Of a DNA stretch of 64,000 nt, positions 38,501-48,494 are shown piece after piece. The number at the start of each line of letters is the position of its first letter. Position 1 is the stretch's first letter. The notes beneath the pieces are model-generated. The model was not told the DNA's origin. It did not search any database and was given only the letters and a program-made list of their open reading frames with translations. The translations under genes and the position numbers were made by a program. This DNA is from Tetracentron sinense (Eukaryota > Streptophyta > Magnoliopsida > Trochodendrales > Trochodendraceae): contig CM026551.1 of the NCBI GenBank assembly GCA_015143295.1, positions 45,620,034 through 45,684,033 on the forward strand, written 5' to 3'.

Positions 38501-39553
38501 TGTACCCTTAACGATATCAGGTATAATACCTTGGCCCGCACGACTTTCCAGGGAGTAGGGAATTGGGACCTGTGTCATTTTCTCTCTCCTCTAACTTTCG
38601 TCTTCTTCCTCTTGTATGTTCTCTATAAATCTCCCATTTTGGACATTCAACTTCTGCTCTCATCAAAGACACTGTTCTTAATTTATGATCCAAGGAATTA
38701 ACAGCTTTCTAAAATTATCCTCAAATTATTTTAGTGAATTTAGGTAGTACATGATTTTAGTGAAAATTGCTATAAACCCTATTACCAGGTATAATAGCAA
38801 TAAGACCTAAAAAAAAAAGAAGTATAATGGCATTGTTGTGGAATCCGATCGCTCCTATATATATTACACAATATATGCAAACAACAGCCATTGTTCACTA
38901 TTATAGCAATTGTTATTTCACCTGTTGACCAGCTGGTGATGATCACTCTGCTTTCTTGCTTTTCTGATTATTTCCTAAGCTTACAAACTCCCTTGATCAA
39001 TTGCATTTAGTTTTTATTTTTATCTCTACCTAGCTAGTGATAATTTGCTTGGCTATTTAAATCATTGTGAGGAAATTAGGAGAACCTGGCATTAGTGTTA
39101 AGCCTCCAGAAATTAGGAGAACCTGACATTAGTGTTAAGCCTCCAGATTCTTTCTTATTCTTCTTCTGCCTCTTTGACCGGTGCATCGTACGGGGTGTTT
39201 ACTAGTAATTTTATATTTAACAGTCTTTAGTTTTGATTGAAATGGAAAGTAATGATTAACATTTTGTGAAGTGTCTGACATTATTTTTCTCATGTTTGTA
39301 GGTAAGACGACAATCTTCAGTCCTCCCTGAATCTCCAGCTATCATGATATCATCACGTTGTTTATTGACGAGGAAGACAGTTGCACTTGGACGCATAAAT
39401 AGAGATGCAACACCATCTGTCGATTCGTATAGCATCATCATAGATGAAGTCTATGATATCCTTGCAGATTTGTATGAAGGAGAAGGGACACTTGGAGATA
39501 TTACACCTGGGGATATTATTACTTGGCCCATACCTTTTACAAAGCTTCTTTGA
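32539..39553 (+). CDS. CACTA accessory DNA-binding protein TNPA-like (Transposase_24 type)
   Basis: Seven exons: 32539-32605, 32676-32845, 32939-33232, 33316-33420, 33504-33578, 33660-33893 and 39302-39553. They sum to 1197 bases (398 residues), all phases agreeing. The middle (exons 2-3) has the basic IKELIWSNVQ..ANLAWKQWKHEL..REDWERFVD pattern of the plant En/Spm Transposase_24 family. Exon 6 holds a coiled coil (KEIAKQERKTRESLESRL). The last exon has the family C-terminus with ITPGDIITWP. TNPA-like proteins bind subterminal repeats and promote end pairing. Intron 6 is 5.4 kb because gene-fragment and transposon sequence accumulated there. The last exon call relies on family resemblance and open phase. 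Confidence 0.8.
33894..35214. other. TNPA intron 6, left part: MITE and inverted repeats
   Basis: No coding sequence supported. A Harbinger-like 126-bp MITE is at 34125-34250. An exact 20-base inverted repeat pairs 34203-34222 with 34970-34989. The rest is C/T-rich, then purine-rich. Confidence 0.5.
34125..34250. mobile_element. Harbinger/Tourist-like MITE
   Basis: The ends GGGCTGGTTTAGATGCAA and TTGCATCCATACGTGCCC are imperfect inverted repeats of the GGGC-GTTTGGATGCAA kind. No clear target duplication was seen. Confidence 0.45.
35215..37310 (+). pseudogene. Captured fragment of a TOC132/TOC120-type chloroplast import receptor gene
   Basis: The 5' part encodes the long acidic A-domain (DVFEEA.. 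and many Glu/Asp). A 57-base tandem duplication at 35931-36040 repeats EH..D.SWEL.DASA. Next comes PPPRPAGLGRAAPLLEP and EKLQMIRVKFL, then the GTPase: MVLRKTGVGKSATINSIFDE, VIDTPGLLPSWSD, PPDIVLYLDRLDMQSRD, AIRQAAAGDMRLMNPV, LPNGQVWKPHLLLLSFASK. These match plant Toc132/120, outer-envelope GTPases that receive chloroplast preproteins. It is broken: stops at 35370, 35928, near 36126 and at 37171 (a Gln codon changed to TAG), a frameshift near 36640, about 50 residues lost before the P-loop, Gly to Arg in the P-loop, and no membrane domain. It lies in the sense direction in TNPA intron 6. Confidence 0.9.
38347..38373 (+). mobile_element. Helitron-like 3' terminus 1
   Basis: CCATGCATCGCACGGG can fold with one mismatch. 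It is followed eight bases later by CTAG then T, the Helitron 3' signature. The 5' TC end was not located. Confidence 0.4.
39073..39146. repeat. 37-bp tandem duplication
   Basis: Two copies of AAATTAGGAGAACCTG..TTAAGCCTCCAG lie back to back with a single difference (GGC/GAC). Confidence 0.9.
39178..39205 (+). mobile_element. Helitron-like 3' terminus 2
   Basis: The CCGGTGCATCGTACGG hairpin is followed by GGTGTTTACTAG and T. It is very like terminus 1, 830 bases upstream. Confidence 0.4.
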
Positions 39554-39989
39554 TTTTTCTCATGTGTAGTTAGAATTTTTTTATTTATTAGTTTTAGTAT
39601 TTTTTTTTGGTTAAGAGATAACTTTCGACCCACAGTAGAACAATTGCAATTACAGGAAGTATATTATGAACATGTTAATTTTGACTTTTTTTTATTCATT
39701 AGTTGATAATTTATTTTTAGATGAAACATATAATGAACATGTTGCTACAATTTTGACTTGAAGTATATTATGATGTTTGAGTGTTTGAAGTAATGGTTAG
39801 GTTTTTTAATTGAATTGTGATTGTAGGGTGTTTCAAGTGATGGTTTAGTGTGTCATACGTATTGTGATTGTTAGGTATTGGATACGATGATTGAGTGTAG
39901 TATAGTGGATTGTGATAATTGATATAGTATTTAATGAATTGTAATGTATTACAGGTGATGTATGGCTAAAAAAATAAATATATTTTTTA
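39554..39989. other. CACTA 3' region after TNPA
   Basis: AT-rich sequence after the TNPA stop with repeated TTATTCATTAG and GTGATTG..AGTGT motifs. No gene; probably the TNPA 3' UTR and spacer. Confidence 0.45.
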
Positions 39990-40378
39990 AAAATTTTTTT
40001 TTTAAAAACAACGGTTTCAGACCGTTGTTTAGGATAAAAGTGATTTCCAGCAATGATGATTAAATCAAACAGAACAACGGTCAATAACCGTTGTTTTTAG
40101 AAAAAAGTTTTTTTTAAATTGGTATTCAAATCAAGAAAAACCACGGTTTAAAACCATCGTTTATGATTAAATAATCAACGGTTGGAATCCATTGTTTATT
40201 TAATCATAAACGACGGTTTTAGACCGTTGGTTTGTCCCCTCTTTTATGACTGTCATTATCCGTTGTTGATAAAAACCACGGCAAAATTCTCGACGGTTTA
40301 TACCACGGCCAAAAACCGTGGTTTTCGACCAAAAACCATGGTTTTTAACAGTGGTTTTTAGCGCTTTTTGACGTAGTG
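39990..40378. repeat. CACTA right subterminal repeat array and TIR
   Basis: At least ten ACGGTTT / AACCGT(T/G)GT / AAACCACGG motifs in both orientations, several forming short hairpins (AACGGTTTCAGACCGTTG, ACCACGGCCAAAAACCGTGG). It ends TTTTTGACGTAGTG. Such arrays bind TNPA-like proteins in known CACTA elements. Confidence 0.9.
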
Positions 40379-40513
40379 TCTTCTCAAATTTGTCTGATTT
40401 GAAGCTTGAAGATCTCTCATTGGAAGAGGATCGAAAGAGGCTACGACCTTTCCTTTTGCTGATTTCTGCTTTTTAGGGTTTGGTTCCTCACTTGGATTCT
40501 TAGTTCTTGCCAT
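40379..40513 (-). pseudogene. SIRE env-like ORF, 5' part
   Basis: ATG at 40513 opens a basic N-terminus (MARTKNPSEEPNPKKQK), as in other SIRE env-like ORFs. A frameshift in the A-rich stretch around 40450 is needed to reach the frame RSSSNERSSSF that continues at 26838. The CACTA element begins right after. Confidence 0.7.
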
Positions 40514-40670
40514 TTCGAATTGGATTGAATGAAATTGAGGAGGTTTTGAATGATTGATGGAGATTCGGAAGGGTTAGAAGTGAATGGAAGAGGTTTGGAG
40601 GGAAGAAAACCAAACGGTTTTGGAAGAGGAAAAGTTTAAAATGATCAGGCAATTTGGGAACTTCGGGGGT

Positions 40671-40853
40671 TATATTTATAGCCCAATCCATTTAGTCGGT
40701 TGGATGTTCCATCTAGTTGACTGGATGGACAAAATTTAACATTCCCTAAATTTTCACTATCTAGTCAACTGGATAGAAGAAAAATTCTAAAAATTTCTGT
40801 TTTGATCTAAATTTACGCACTGCCTAAATTTCCTCTTATCTAGCTGACTGGAT
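40671..40853 (-). promoter_or_regulatory. Internal promoter-like region before the env-like ORF
   Basis: On the minus strand, four near-palindromes of the type ATCCAGTCGACTAGAT (40853-40838, 40774-40759, 40726-40711, 40705-40690) are followed by TATAAATATA (40680-40671). A CT-rich leader then runs to the env-like ATG at 40513, about 165 bases from the TATA. The layout copies that of the element's own LTR (palindromes 46660-46575, TATA 46480). Confidence 0.65.
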
Positions 40854-41066
40854 GCACTGGCTGGATAGAACAAAAATTCTGAAAATTTCCTGTTTTCTTC
40901 TAAATTCAAACATCTACTTTATTTTTCATTAATTAACCATTTCAATGCTTCTTTTAAGCATAATTAATTAATCAAATTAAAATTTTGTATTTTCTATCAT
41001 TATTTTTTAATAAAATCATTAAGGACTTAACTTGATTTTTAATAAGCATTTAGCATCACTAGACAT

Positions 41067-44000
41067 CTATAAAGGGTCATTAAGCTTACCTATCCCTAGT
41101 TCTCTTCTCAAGGTACTAAATCTATCATATTGGAGGGGTTTTGTAAATATATCGGCAAGTTGGTTATTTGTATCAATAAATTCTAATACAACATCCCCAT
41201 TTTGAACATGATCTCTAATAAAGTGATATCTTATTTCAATATGTTTAGTTCTTGAGTGTTGAATGTGATTTTTAGTCATGCAAATGACACTAGTATTATC
41301 ACATTTAATTGGAATATTGTTAAAAAAAAGTTTAAAGTCTTCTAATTGTTGTTTCATATATAAAATTTGAGAACAACAACTTCCAGCTGCTACATACTCA
41401 GCCTCAGCTATAGATAGAGTTACTGAATTTTGTTTCTTACTAAACCATGAAACTAGTGAGTGTCCTAAGAAGTGACAAGTGTCACTTGTGCTTTTTTGAT
41501 TAACTTTGCACCTGACAAAGTCAGCATCAGAATAACTAACTAGTTCAAGTGATGTGTTATTTGGATACCACATTTGTAAATCAATTGTGCCTAGCAAATA
41601 TCTAAAAATTCTTTTGACAGCCATCATATGTGACAAGATTGGAATTTAACACATATGCATACACTAAACATGATGTCTGGCCTACTTACAGTCAAATATA
41701 ATAAACTTTCTATCATGCCTCTATACTTCTTTTCATCAATATTCTTAGCATTTTTCATATTTATCAAGTTTGGTTGATGAACTTATAGGAGCATCTATTT
41801 CTTTTCCGTTTTTCATACCAAACTTCTTAAGTAATTCTCTAGTGTACTTGGCTTGATTAATGAAAATTCCTTGATTAGTTTGCTTAATTTGAAGTCCAAG
41901 GAAGAAGGTCAATTCTCCTATCATACTCATTTCAAATTCTTCTTGCATAATTTTAGTAAACTCTTAACATAAAGATTCATTTGTAGATCCGAAAATGATA
42001 TCATCTACATATATTTGGACAATAAACATATTATTACTTTCGAATTTCACAAATAAAGTTGTATCAATTTTTTCTTTAATGAATTTATTATCAAGTAAGA
42101 AACCACTTGATCTATCATACTAAGCTCTAGGAGCTTGTTTTAATCCGTATAAGACTTTTGTTAATTTGAATACATGATTAGAAAATTTATGATCTTCAAA
42201 GCAAGGAGGTTGCTCAACATATACCTCTTCTGAAATATAACCATTTAAGAATGCACTTCTTACATCCATTTGAAATAATTTGAAGTCCTTATGACTTGCA
42301 AAAGCAAGTACCATTCTTATTACTTATAATCTAGCAACCGGGACAAATGTTTCTTCATAATCTATACCCTCTTCTTGGTTGTAGCCTTGAGCTACTAATC
42401 TAGCTTTATTATATTTCCAGATTCATCTTTTTTATTCCTAAATACCTATTTAGTACTAATAGTTGATTTATTCTTTGGTCTAGGTACTAAATCTCAAACT
42501 TGGTTTCTCTCGAATTGATTTAATTCATCTTGCATTGCAATGCCTCATGACTCATCTTCAATGGCTTCAAGGACATTTTTAGGTTCAATTTGAGATGAGA
42601 AAACAAGGTTGTTACATATATTTCTTCTTGTTTTAACCTCTTGTTCCATATCACCAAGTATGAGATCTTTAGGGTGATCTTTTACTAATCTTCATTCTTT
42701 GGGAAGTTGAAACTCATTTTTATCTTCATTTTCTTCCTCATTTTCAACTTCAATAGGTTTATCATTTTTATTGGAGTCTTCATGTTCATTATTCTTTTCC
42801 TTATTGATTTCTATATTTGATATTTCATTTGATAATTTTCAACCTTATCACTAATCTCATCTTCATCATATTTAGTCTTTTCAAATGAATTTGATTCATC
42901 AAAAACTATATGAATGGACTCTTCTATTACTAAGGAAGTCTTATTAAATACCCAATAGGCTTTGTTATTAATTGAATATTCTAATCAAATTTCCTCATTA
43001 GACTTAGGCTCAAATTTCCTTAGATGATGTTTGTCATTAAGAATGAAGCATTTACAATCAAACACCTTGAAATATCTTATGTTGGGAGATCTCCCTTTCC
43101 AAAGCTCATAAGGGGTCTTGTTTAATTTGTTTATAATTACCACCCTATTGATCACATAATAAGATGTATTAATGGCTTCGGCCCAAAAATAGTTAGGCAA
43201 TTTATGTTCATTAAGCATTGTTCTGCCCATCTCTTGTAGAGACCTATTTTTCCTTTCAACCACTCTATTTTGTTGAGGAGTTCTAGGAGTGGAAAAATTA
43301 TGGTTAAAACCATTTTCTTCACAGAAAAGTTCAAGTTCTTTGTTCTTGAATTCTCCACCTCTATCGCTTCTTATATTATTAATAGCATAAACTCTTTTAC
43401 AAAATTTTTCAAATAGAGTTAGTGCTTCACTTTTGTATGATAAAAATAATAACCATGTACATCTGGAATAGTCATCAACTATAACAAAGGCATATAACTT
43501 ACCACCTAACCTAGCTACATCATTTGGCCCAAATAAGTCCATGTGTAAAAGTTCTAGAGGTTGAAGTTTCTTTCTTTTTCTTAAATGATGTTTTGATTTG
43601 TTTACTTAGTTGGTATTCATCACATACTTTATCTTTAGTGAACTTAGTTTTAGGTAGACCTTTTACAAGTTCATGTTGAGATAATTTTGATAGAAGATCC
43701 ATGCTAGCATGTCCTAATCTTCTATGCCATAGCCAACTGACTTCAATTAAAGCAGAGAAACAAATCATATTTTGTGAAGTCAATTCATCAAAATCAATAG
43801 TATAAACATTTTCATTTCAATGTGCAATAAACAAAGTATTAATATTATCTTTATCCTTAATCATACACACATTAAATTCGAAGGATATATTTAATCCTTT
43901 ATCAAATAGTTGACTTACGCTAATAAGATTATGCTTCAATCCATCAACTAGTAAAAAATTTTCAATAAAAATTGAGTTATTCTTACCAACATTACCTATG

Positions 44001-44120
44001 ACGATGATCTTCCATTTTGCATTGTCCTTGAAGGTCACATGCCCTCCATCCTTAGGAGTGATCGAGATGAAAAACTTTTTGTTACCGGTCATGTACCTCG
44101 AACATCTGCTATCCAAGAAC
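41067..44120 (-). pseudogene. SIRE-like Copia pol (PR-INT-RT-RNase H)
   Basis: Reading the minus strand: protease with DSRCSRYMTG (usual DSG changed to DSR), LISVSQL; the integrase zinc finger WLWHRRLGHAS..VCDEYQ (second Cys lost); integrase core with VDDYSR, SDRGGEF and NRVVERKN (DDE residues present); RT start DVRSAFLNG, YVDDIIFGS (near 42010), LKKFGM; RNase H SYSDADF, EAEYVAA, HIEIRYHF, ADIFTKPL, ending 41067. Stops and shifts separate nearly every block (for example 42120, 41945, 41640, 42980, 43610). Reverse transcriptase of this family copies the element RNA; this copy is inactive. Confidence 0.93.
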
Positions 44121-44401
44121 CATGTTGACTTGGAGCCACTTGTCTTTAGGCATACCTACAAGACAAATTCATGTAACTCTTTTTGATGCCCAAATCATCT
44201 TGGGTCCTCTATGGTTAGTCTTGGGAGAGGAAGTTCCCTTTAAAACCCAAACTTTCTTAATTACCTTCTTTCCATTAACAATATAGAAAGCACTAGAAGG
44301 TTTAGTTAAGGTACTAGATGCTTTAAAAAAGAAATTTGGGTAATTCTTTTGTTTTACCGAGGGATTGTAGCCTAGTCCGGCTTTGCCAAAGACACATCTT
44401 T

Positions 44402-45784
44402 GTTGACCTAATAGTATTTCAAGTTCTTTTGGCCATTAGTGAATGTGAGAATTGTACTAATAAAATCCTTGACTTTAGCTTTAAGCTCATCACACTTACT
44501 AGATGAGTCTTGAGGTAAAGGAAGAGTTTCTTTCTCTTTCCTTTTTAAGACCTCATTTTCTTTTTGAACATCTTCTTTCTTTTTTAGTAAAAATTCATTT
44601 AAATTAGTAAGAGAAAGATTTTCATTTTTAAGCATTTTATTTTTGGAGGCAATTTTTCTAAATTCTCCTTAGAGCTCATCAAAAACATTTCTTAGTTCAT
44701 CAAAAGTAAGAGTTTCATTAGTAGAAGAATTTACCTCATCCTCATTTTCCATGAGGCACAAGTTGGTGACTTCTTCATCACTTGAGTCTCCTCCTGACTC
44801 ACTATTATCTGAGTCATCCCATGTTGCCTTCATGGCTCTCTTTCGGAACTTGTTGCTCTTCTTGAGTTGGGGACACTCTGTCCTTATGTGTCCCATATTC
44901 TTGTACTCGTAGCAAATAATTTGTTCATTCTTGCTCGATTCACCCTTGAAAATCTCCTTGGTGAATTCCTTCTTGTATGACCTCTTTTTGAAGTTTCTTT
45001 TATGTTTTAGATATTTTTTAAAATTTCTAGCCATGAGGGCTATGTTCTCATCTCCCTCATTCTCTTCCTCTTCACTCTTATCTATTTGAGAGGATTTTCA
45101 AGCTAGGCCTTTCTTGATCTTGGGCTCATCCTCTTGTTGACCTTTCATAATGATTTAATGAGTCATTAGAGAGCTGAGGAGCGTATCCATTTGAAGCTTG
45201 GTCAAGTCTTTGGCTTTTTGGATGACTATCACCTTGGAAGTCCATTCTTTTTGTAATGAGCGAAGGATCATCCTCACATTTTCTGCATTGGCATAAACCT
45301 TTCCAAGTGATTTCAGTCCATTCAAAATATTAGTAAATCTTGTAAACATTTCACTAATGGACTCATTTTTCTCAATTTTAAATAGTTCATACTTATGAAC
45401 TAGCATACTTATTTTCTTCTTTAACTTGATTAGTCCCCTCATAGGTGACTTGAAGTTTGTCATAAATTTATTTGGCCGAGTCACATCCCGAGACTCTATT
45501 AAACTCTTGAGGACTCAATGCGCAATAATTGCCTTAACATTTATTTGGATAAGTTTAATATCTGCCTCATTCTACTCTTCCTCAACTTTAGGTATTTGAA
45601 CTTCATTCATAGTTTTTATAGGAAGATGTGGACCTTTGACTATGACTCACTAGCATTCATAGTCAAGGGCTTGGATGTAATACACCATCTGGGTTTTCCA
45701 ATAATTATAGTTCTCTCCATTGAACAATGGAGATCTAGTAGTGGATTGACCCTCTCCTAGTAAAGTTGCAAAGATGTTTGCCAT
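44402..45784 (-). pseudogene. SIRE-like Copia gag
   Basis: ATG at 45784 opens MANIFATLLGEGQSTTR..LFNGENYNYWKTQM, the usual gag start. The UBN2 region (45155-45484) has ELFKIEKNESISEMFTRF and ILRSLQKEW. The zinc knuckle at about 44890 reads CYEYKNMGHIRTEC, with the second Cys changed to Tyr. An acidic stretch and a coiled coil (44408-44635) follow. Several stops (45600-45500, 45150, 44640). Confidence 0.88.
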
Positions 45785-45828
45785 ATTAGATCTTTAACTC
45801 TAAGATGATTAAATTTAGATATAGAGTC

Positions 45829-45846
45829 CTATGCTTTGACACCAAT
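45829..45846 (-). other. Copia primer-binding site
   Basis: Directly after the LTR end the minus strand reads ATTGGTGTCAAAGCATAGG, close to the initiator-tRNA-Met complement TGGTATCAGAGC. Confidence 0.8.
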
Positions 45847-47260
45847 TGTTGCCCAAGTATTGACCCTAAAGGGGGGGGATAGGTTCTTGGCAAGTTTAAA
45901 TTTCTACTGAGTCCCTTTTTGTGGAATTAAAATTAATAAGGGAATGCAACTAACAATTCTAAATTATAGCAATAAAGAAAAGTAAAGAGAGAGTTAAAGT
46001 AAGCAAACACAAGGAGTTAGTTCACGAGATTCAGTAATTTGCTAACATCCCCTTCCAAGCTACCCGCTAGTGGATTCACCACGATTTCACTAATCGCACA
46101 GACTTCTTTCGGGTGAAGCCCAAACCTTTACAATCATTTTCCGAGTAAGAATTACACCTTACTTTGCAAGAGGACACCCTCTCTTGAATTTTTCCAAAAC
46201 TTCCCGATTCAATGCAAGAATCCTTCGATTCTTGACTTTCTCAATACAACAAGTATGAGGAGTTTACAATCTTGAGAAATGCTCCTTAGATGAGCTGGAT
46301 AAGATCTCTTTTAAGCTCTAATAAAATCACCCAATTGTTGGAGTTGAATAACTCAATAACAGAGGATTAGGGATTTTGGGTTTTTTATTAAAGATGTGAG
46401 AGATTCAGCTTCTTGTGAATGATGAGTGTTTATTGATTGATCAATAGTTATTTTTCATTCATTAGTGATCTCATTTTATAGCCCATAAGGATTTAAGGCC
46501 GTTGGTGGTATAATAAATACAAACTAGCTGTTTTAATATAGTCGTTACTGTGCATTTATTGCATTTTTCGGGACATCTAGTCGGCTGGATGATCACAGTG
46601 CCCAAAATAAATTTTGGCCTTCATCTAGTCGACTGGATGACTCCATCTAGTCAACTGGATGGTGTAATTTCAACACAGAATCCATTTTTAGAGACCTTAA
46701 AGATGAGATTTGATTCCAAGGCCTTCTACCTTATCTTTATCAAGATAATTACCAACTTTTTAGGTCCTTAAATTTTTTTTCAATTTGGTCTTAAGGTACC
46801 TATGGTCATTCTAAGTTTGTGAGCTTTTCAACGGCAACTTATGAGAACTTTTTACATTGGTCCTAGGCACTCTCAACATCAAAAAAATAAACTTTAAAAC
46901 CTTCTAGAGAGTCTTCATCTTTGATTCTTGGATCTTTAACAATAGTTTCAATCATGAGATCTTCCAAGATTTGCTCTTCATCTTTTGTGGATTTTGGCAT
47001 GAACTTCAACTTGGTCTTCTAGTATGATTGAAGCTTCTTGACTTTGATGGTTATGAGGTTTTCAACAATTTGACTTGAATGCTTCTTTTAGCAACTTGGA
47101 TGGTGATACTATGTCATTTGAGTTGAATGGTTGGCTAATGCTTTTGTACACTATTTTTTATAAACACTTTAAAGTAGACATTAGTACAAAAGTCATTTCA
47201 TTATTTAAGTTATCATCAAAGTTAATAAGGGTACCTAAGGTTGTAACCATTAGGCTAACA
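45847..47260 (-). mobile_element. 5' LTR of the SIRE-like element
   Basis: The minus strand begins TGTTAGCCTAATGG at 47260 and ends GGGCAACA at 45847, 1414 bases, next to the PBS. TATA box TATAAAAT is at 46480-46473, with three near-palindromes (46575-46590, 46623-46638, 46645-46660) upstream of it. Collinear with the solo LTR at 1136-2542. Confidence 0.9.
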
Positions 47261-48247
47261 AATGTCTTCATCACTAGGTCTATGCCAAGGCCCTTGGATA
47301 AGGCGCCTGCCAAATTCTTTTTGGACTTCACATATTGGATTGCAATTTTACCATCAACAACCAGATCCCTAACATGGTTATAATTGAGGAGAATCTGTTT
47401 GAATTTTTCATTATAGTTTTCACTGATGCTTTAAACATAGCTACCTGATTATCTCAATACATTGTGATTGATGCCATTAGTGTCTCCCACATTGGTACAT
47501 CAACCAAAATACTCTTAAGCCATTTAGCTTCCTCTCCAACTGATGAAAGTACAATGATCTCTGATTCCATAGTATAATGAGTTATGTGTGTTTGTTTCTT
47601 AGACTTTTAGGAGATGGCTCCTCCTCCCATTGCGAAGATCCATGCAATGATCAACTTAGATTCGTTTGAGCAAGAATTTCATGTCGCGTCACTAAATCCT
47701 TCAAGTATGACGATTGATCTACCATAGTATAATGCACAAGATAATGTACCTTCAGGTACCTTAAGACTCTAGTCAGTGCAATCCAATGTAATCTACAAGG
47801 GTTACTAGTATATCTGCACAACATCCCAACTGCTTGGGTTATATTTGGCCTAGTGCAATGCATTGCATACATTAGGCTGCCAATAATTTATAAGGTATTT
47901 CAATTGAGAAACACCTTTGCCTTCATCTTTGTTAATTCAATACTTGAATCAATGGGAGTAGGAGTCGGAGTACAATCAAGCTGATTGAACCTCTTGAGAA
48001 TATTCTCAATGTAGCTTGATCGAGAGAGAACAATTCTTTCGCTGCTCCTAACAATCTTGATTTCAAGTATAATGTCTACGTCACTGATATCCTTTATATC
48101 AAAGTTAGATGATAAAAACTCTTTTGTGTTAGCAACCTCGTGGTCGAAGAAGCTATAAGGTATCGAAGTCACCTCGGCATGGAGATCGGATTGTAACCCG
48201 TGGTTAGTAAGATGAAGAAATTTTTGTCGTGGAGTGTAGAAACCCAA
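47261..48247 (-). pseudogene. Older Copia pol fragment (RT C-terminus and RNase H)
   Basis: The minus strand encodes KEFLSSNFDIKD..SYIENILKRFN (RT end, 48247-47900), MYAMHCTRPNI..RYTSNP..LRYLK (47872-47651) and an RNase H remnant with KSILVDVPMWET and the K-LA-ALSKGL stretch near 47300. The reading is cut at 47261 by the SIRE LTR, so SIRE landed in this element. A different Copia lineage from SIRE. Full of stops. Confidence 0.85.
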
Positions 48248-48353
48248 ATATTTTGTTTATTTTAGCTCGTTTATATGATTAAATTGCATGAAATTAAAGC
48301 CAACAGAAAAGTAGCAAAATTTTTTTTTAAAAAAAAACCCTTGTCAGAGTTCT

Positions 48354-48494
48354 GATCGATCGTGCCATACTCTTTGATCGATTGGACAACATTAGAAAGT
48401 TATCCGAGAATCTGTCAGATCTCCGATCAATCTGAGATACCAGTACCGATCGACCGCTAACTGCAATCGATCGCCCATAAGTTACGATCGATCG
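48354..48494. promoter_or_regulatory. Palindrome cluster upstream of the gypsy LTR TATA
   Basis: GATCGATC (48354), TGATCGATTG, CCGATCAATC, CCGATCGACC, AATCGATCGC and CGATCGATCG (48485-48494) lie within 140 bases. The TATA at 48562 follows 68 bases later. Confidence 0.65.

Larger units (their letters stand above)
37311..39301. other. TNPA intron 6, right part
   Basis: AT-rich noncoding sequence after the Toc fragment. It has AGTAGCATG repeats (37750-37790), two Helitron-like 3' ends (38347-38373, 39178-39205) and a 37-bp tandem duplication (39073-39146). No gene. Confidence 0.5.
26842..40378 (+). mobile_element. CACTA (En/Spm) DNA transposon, 13.5 kb, possibly autonomous
   Basis: Termini CACTACGTGAAAA (left) and TTTTTGACGTAGTG (right) form an imperfect inverted repeat. 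Flanking TCT at 26839-26841 and 40379-40381 is the 3-bp target duplication expected of CACTA elements. Subterminal regions carry repeated CCGTGGTT / AACCACGG / ACCGTTGTT motifs. Inside are open TNPD and TNPA genes. It interrupts a SIRE env-like ORF, so it came later. A TOC132-like gene fragment sits in the last TNPA intron. Confidence 0.95.
25057..47260 (-). mobile_element. SIRE-like Copia retrotransposon, 3'-truncated and split by CACTA
   Basis: Order on the minus strand: 5' LTR 47260-45847, PBS, gag from 45784, protease, integrase, RT and RNase H down to 41067, promoter-like spacer, env-like ORF from 40513, then the CACTA insertion (40378-26842), and the env-like remainder to 25057. No 3' LTR is present; a chimeric repeat adjoins the stop codon. 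The right LTR edge cuts an older Copia pol fragment. Without the CACTA the element would be about 8.7 kb plus the missing LTR. Many stops and shifts in gag and pol show it cannot move itself. Confidence 0.88.

Noticed and set aside
39990-40378. CRISPR-like or satellite array
   Set aside because: Repeats are short, in both orientations and irregularly spaced; they are CACTA subterminal motifs next to the TIR.
40500-41066. 3' LTR of the SIRE element
   Set aside because: It shares the palindrome motif with the LTR but lacks the LTR ends and collinearity, and an env-like ORF follows it.
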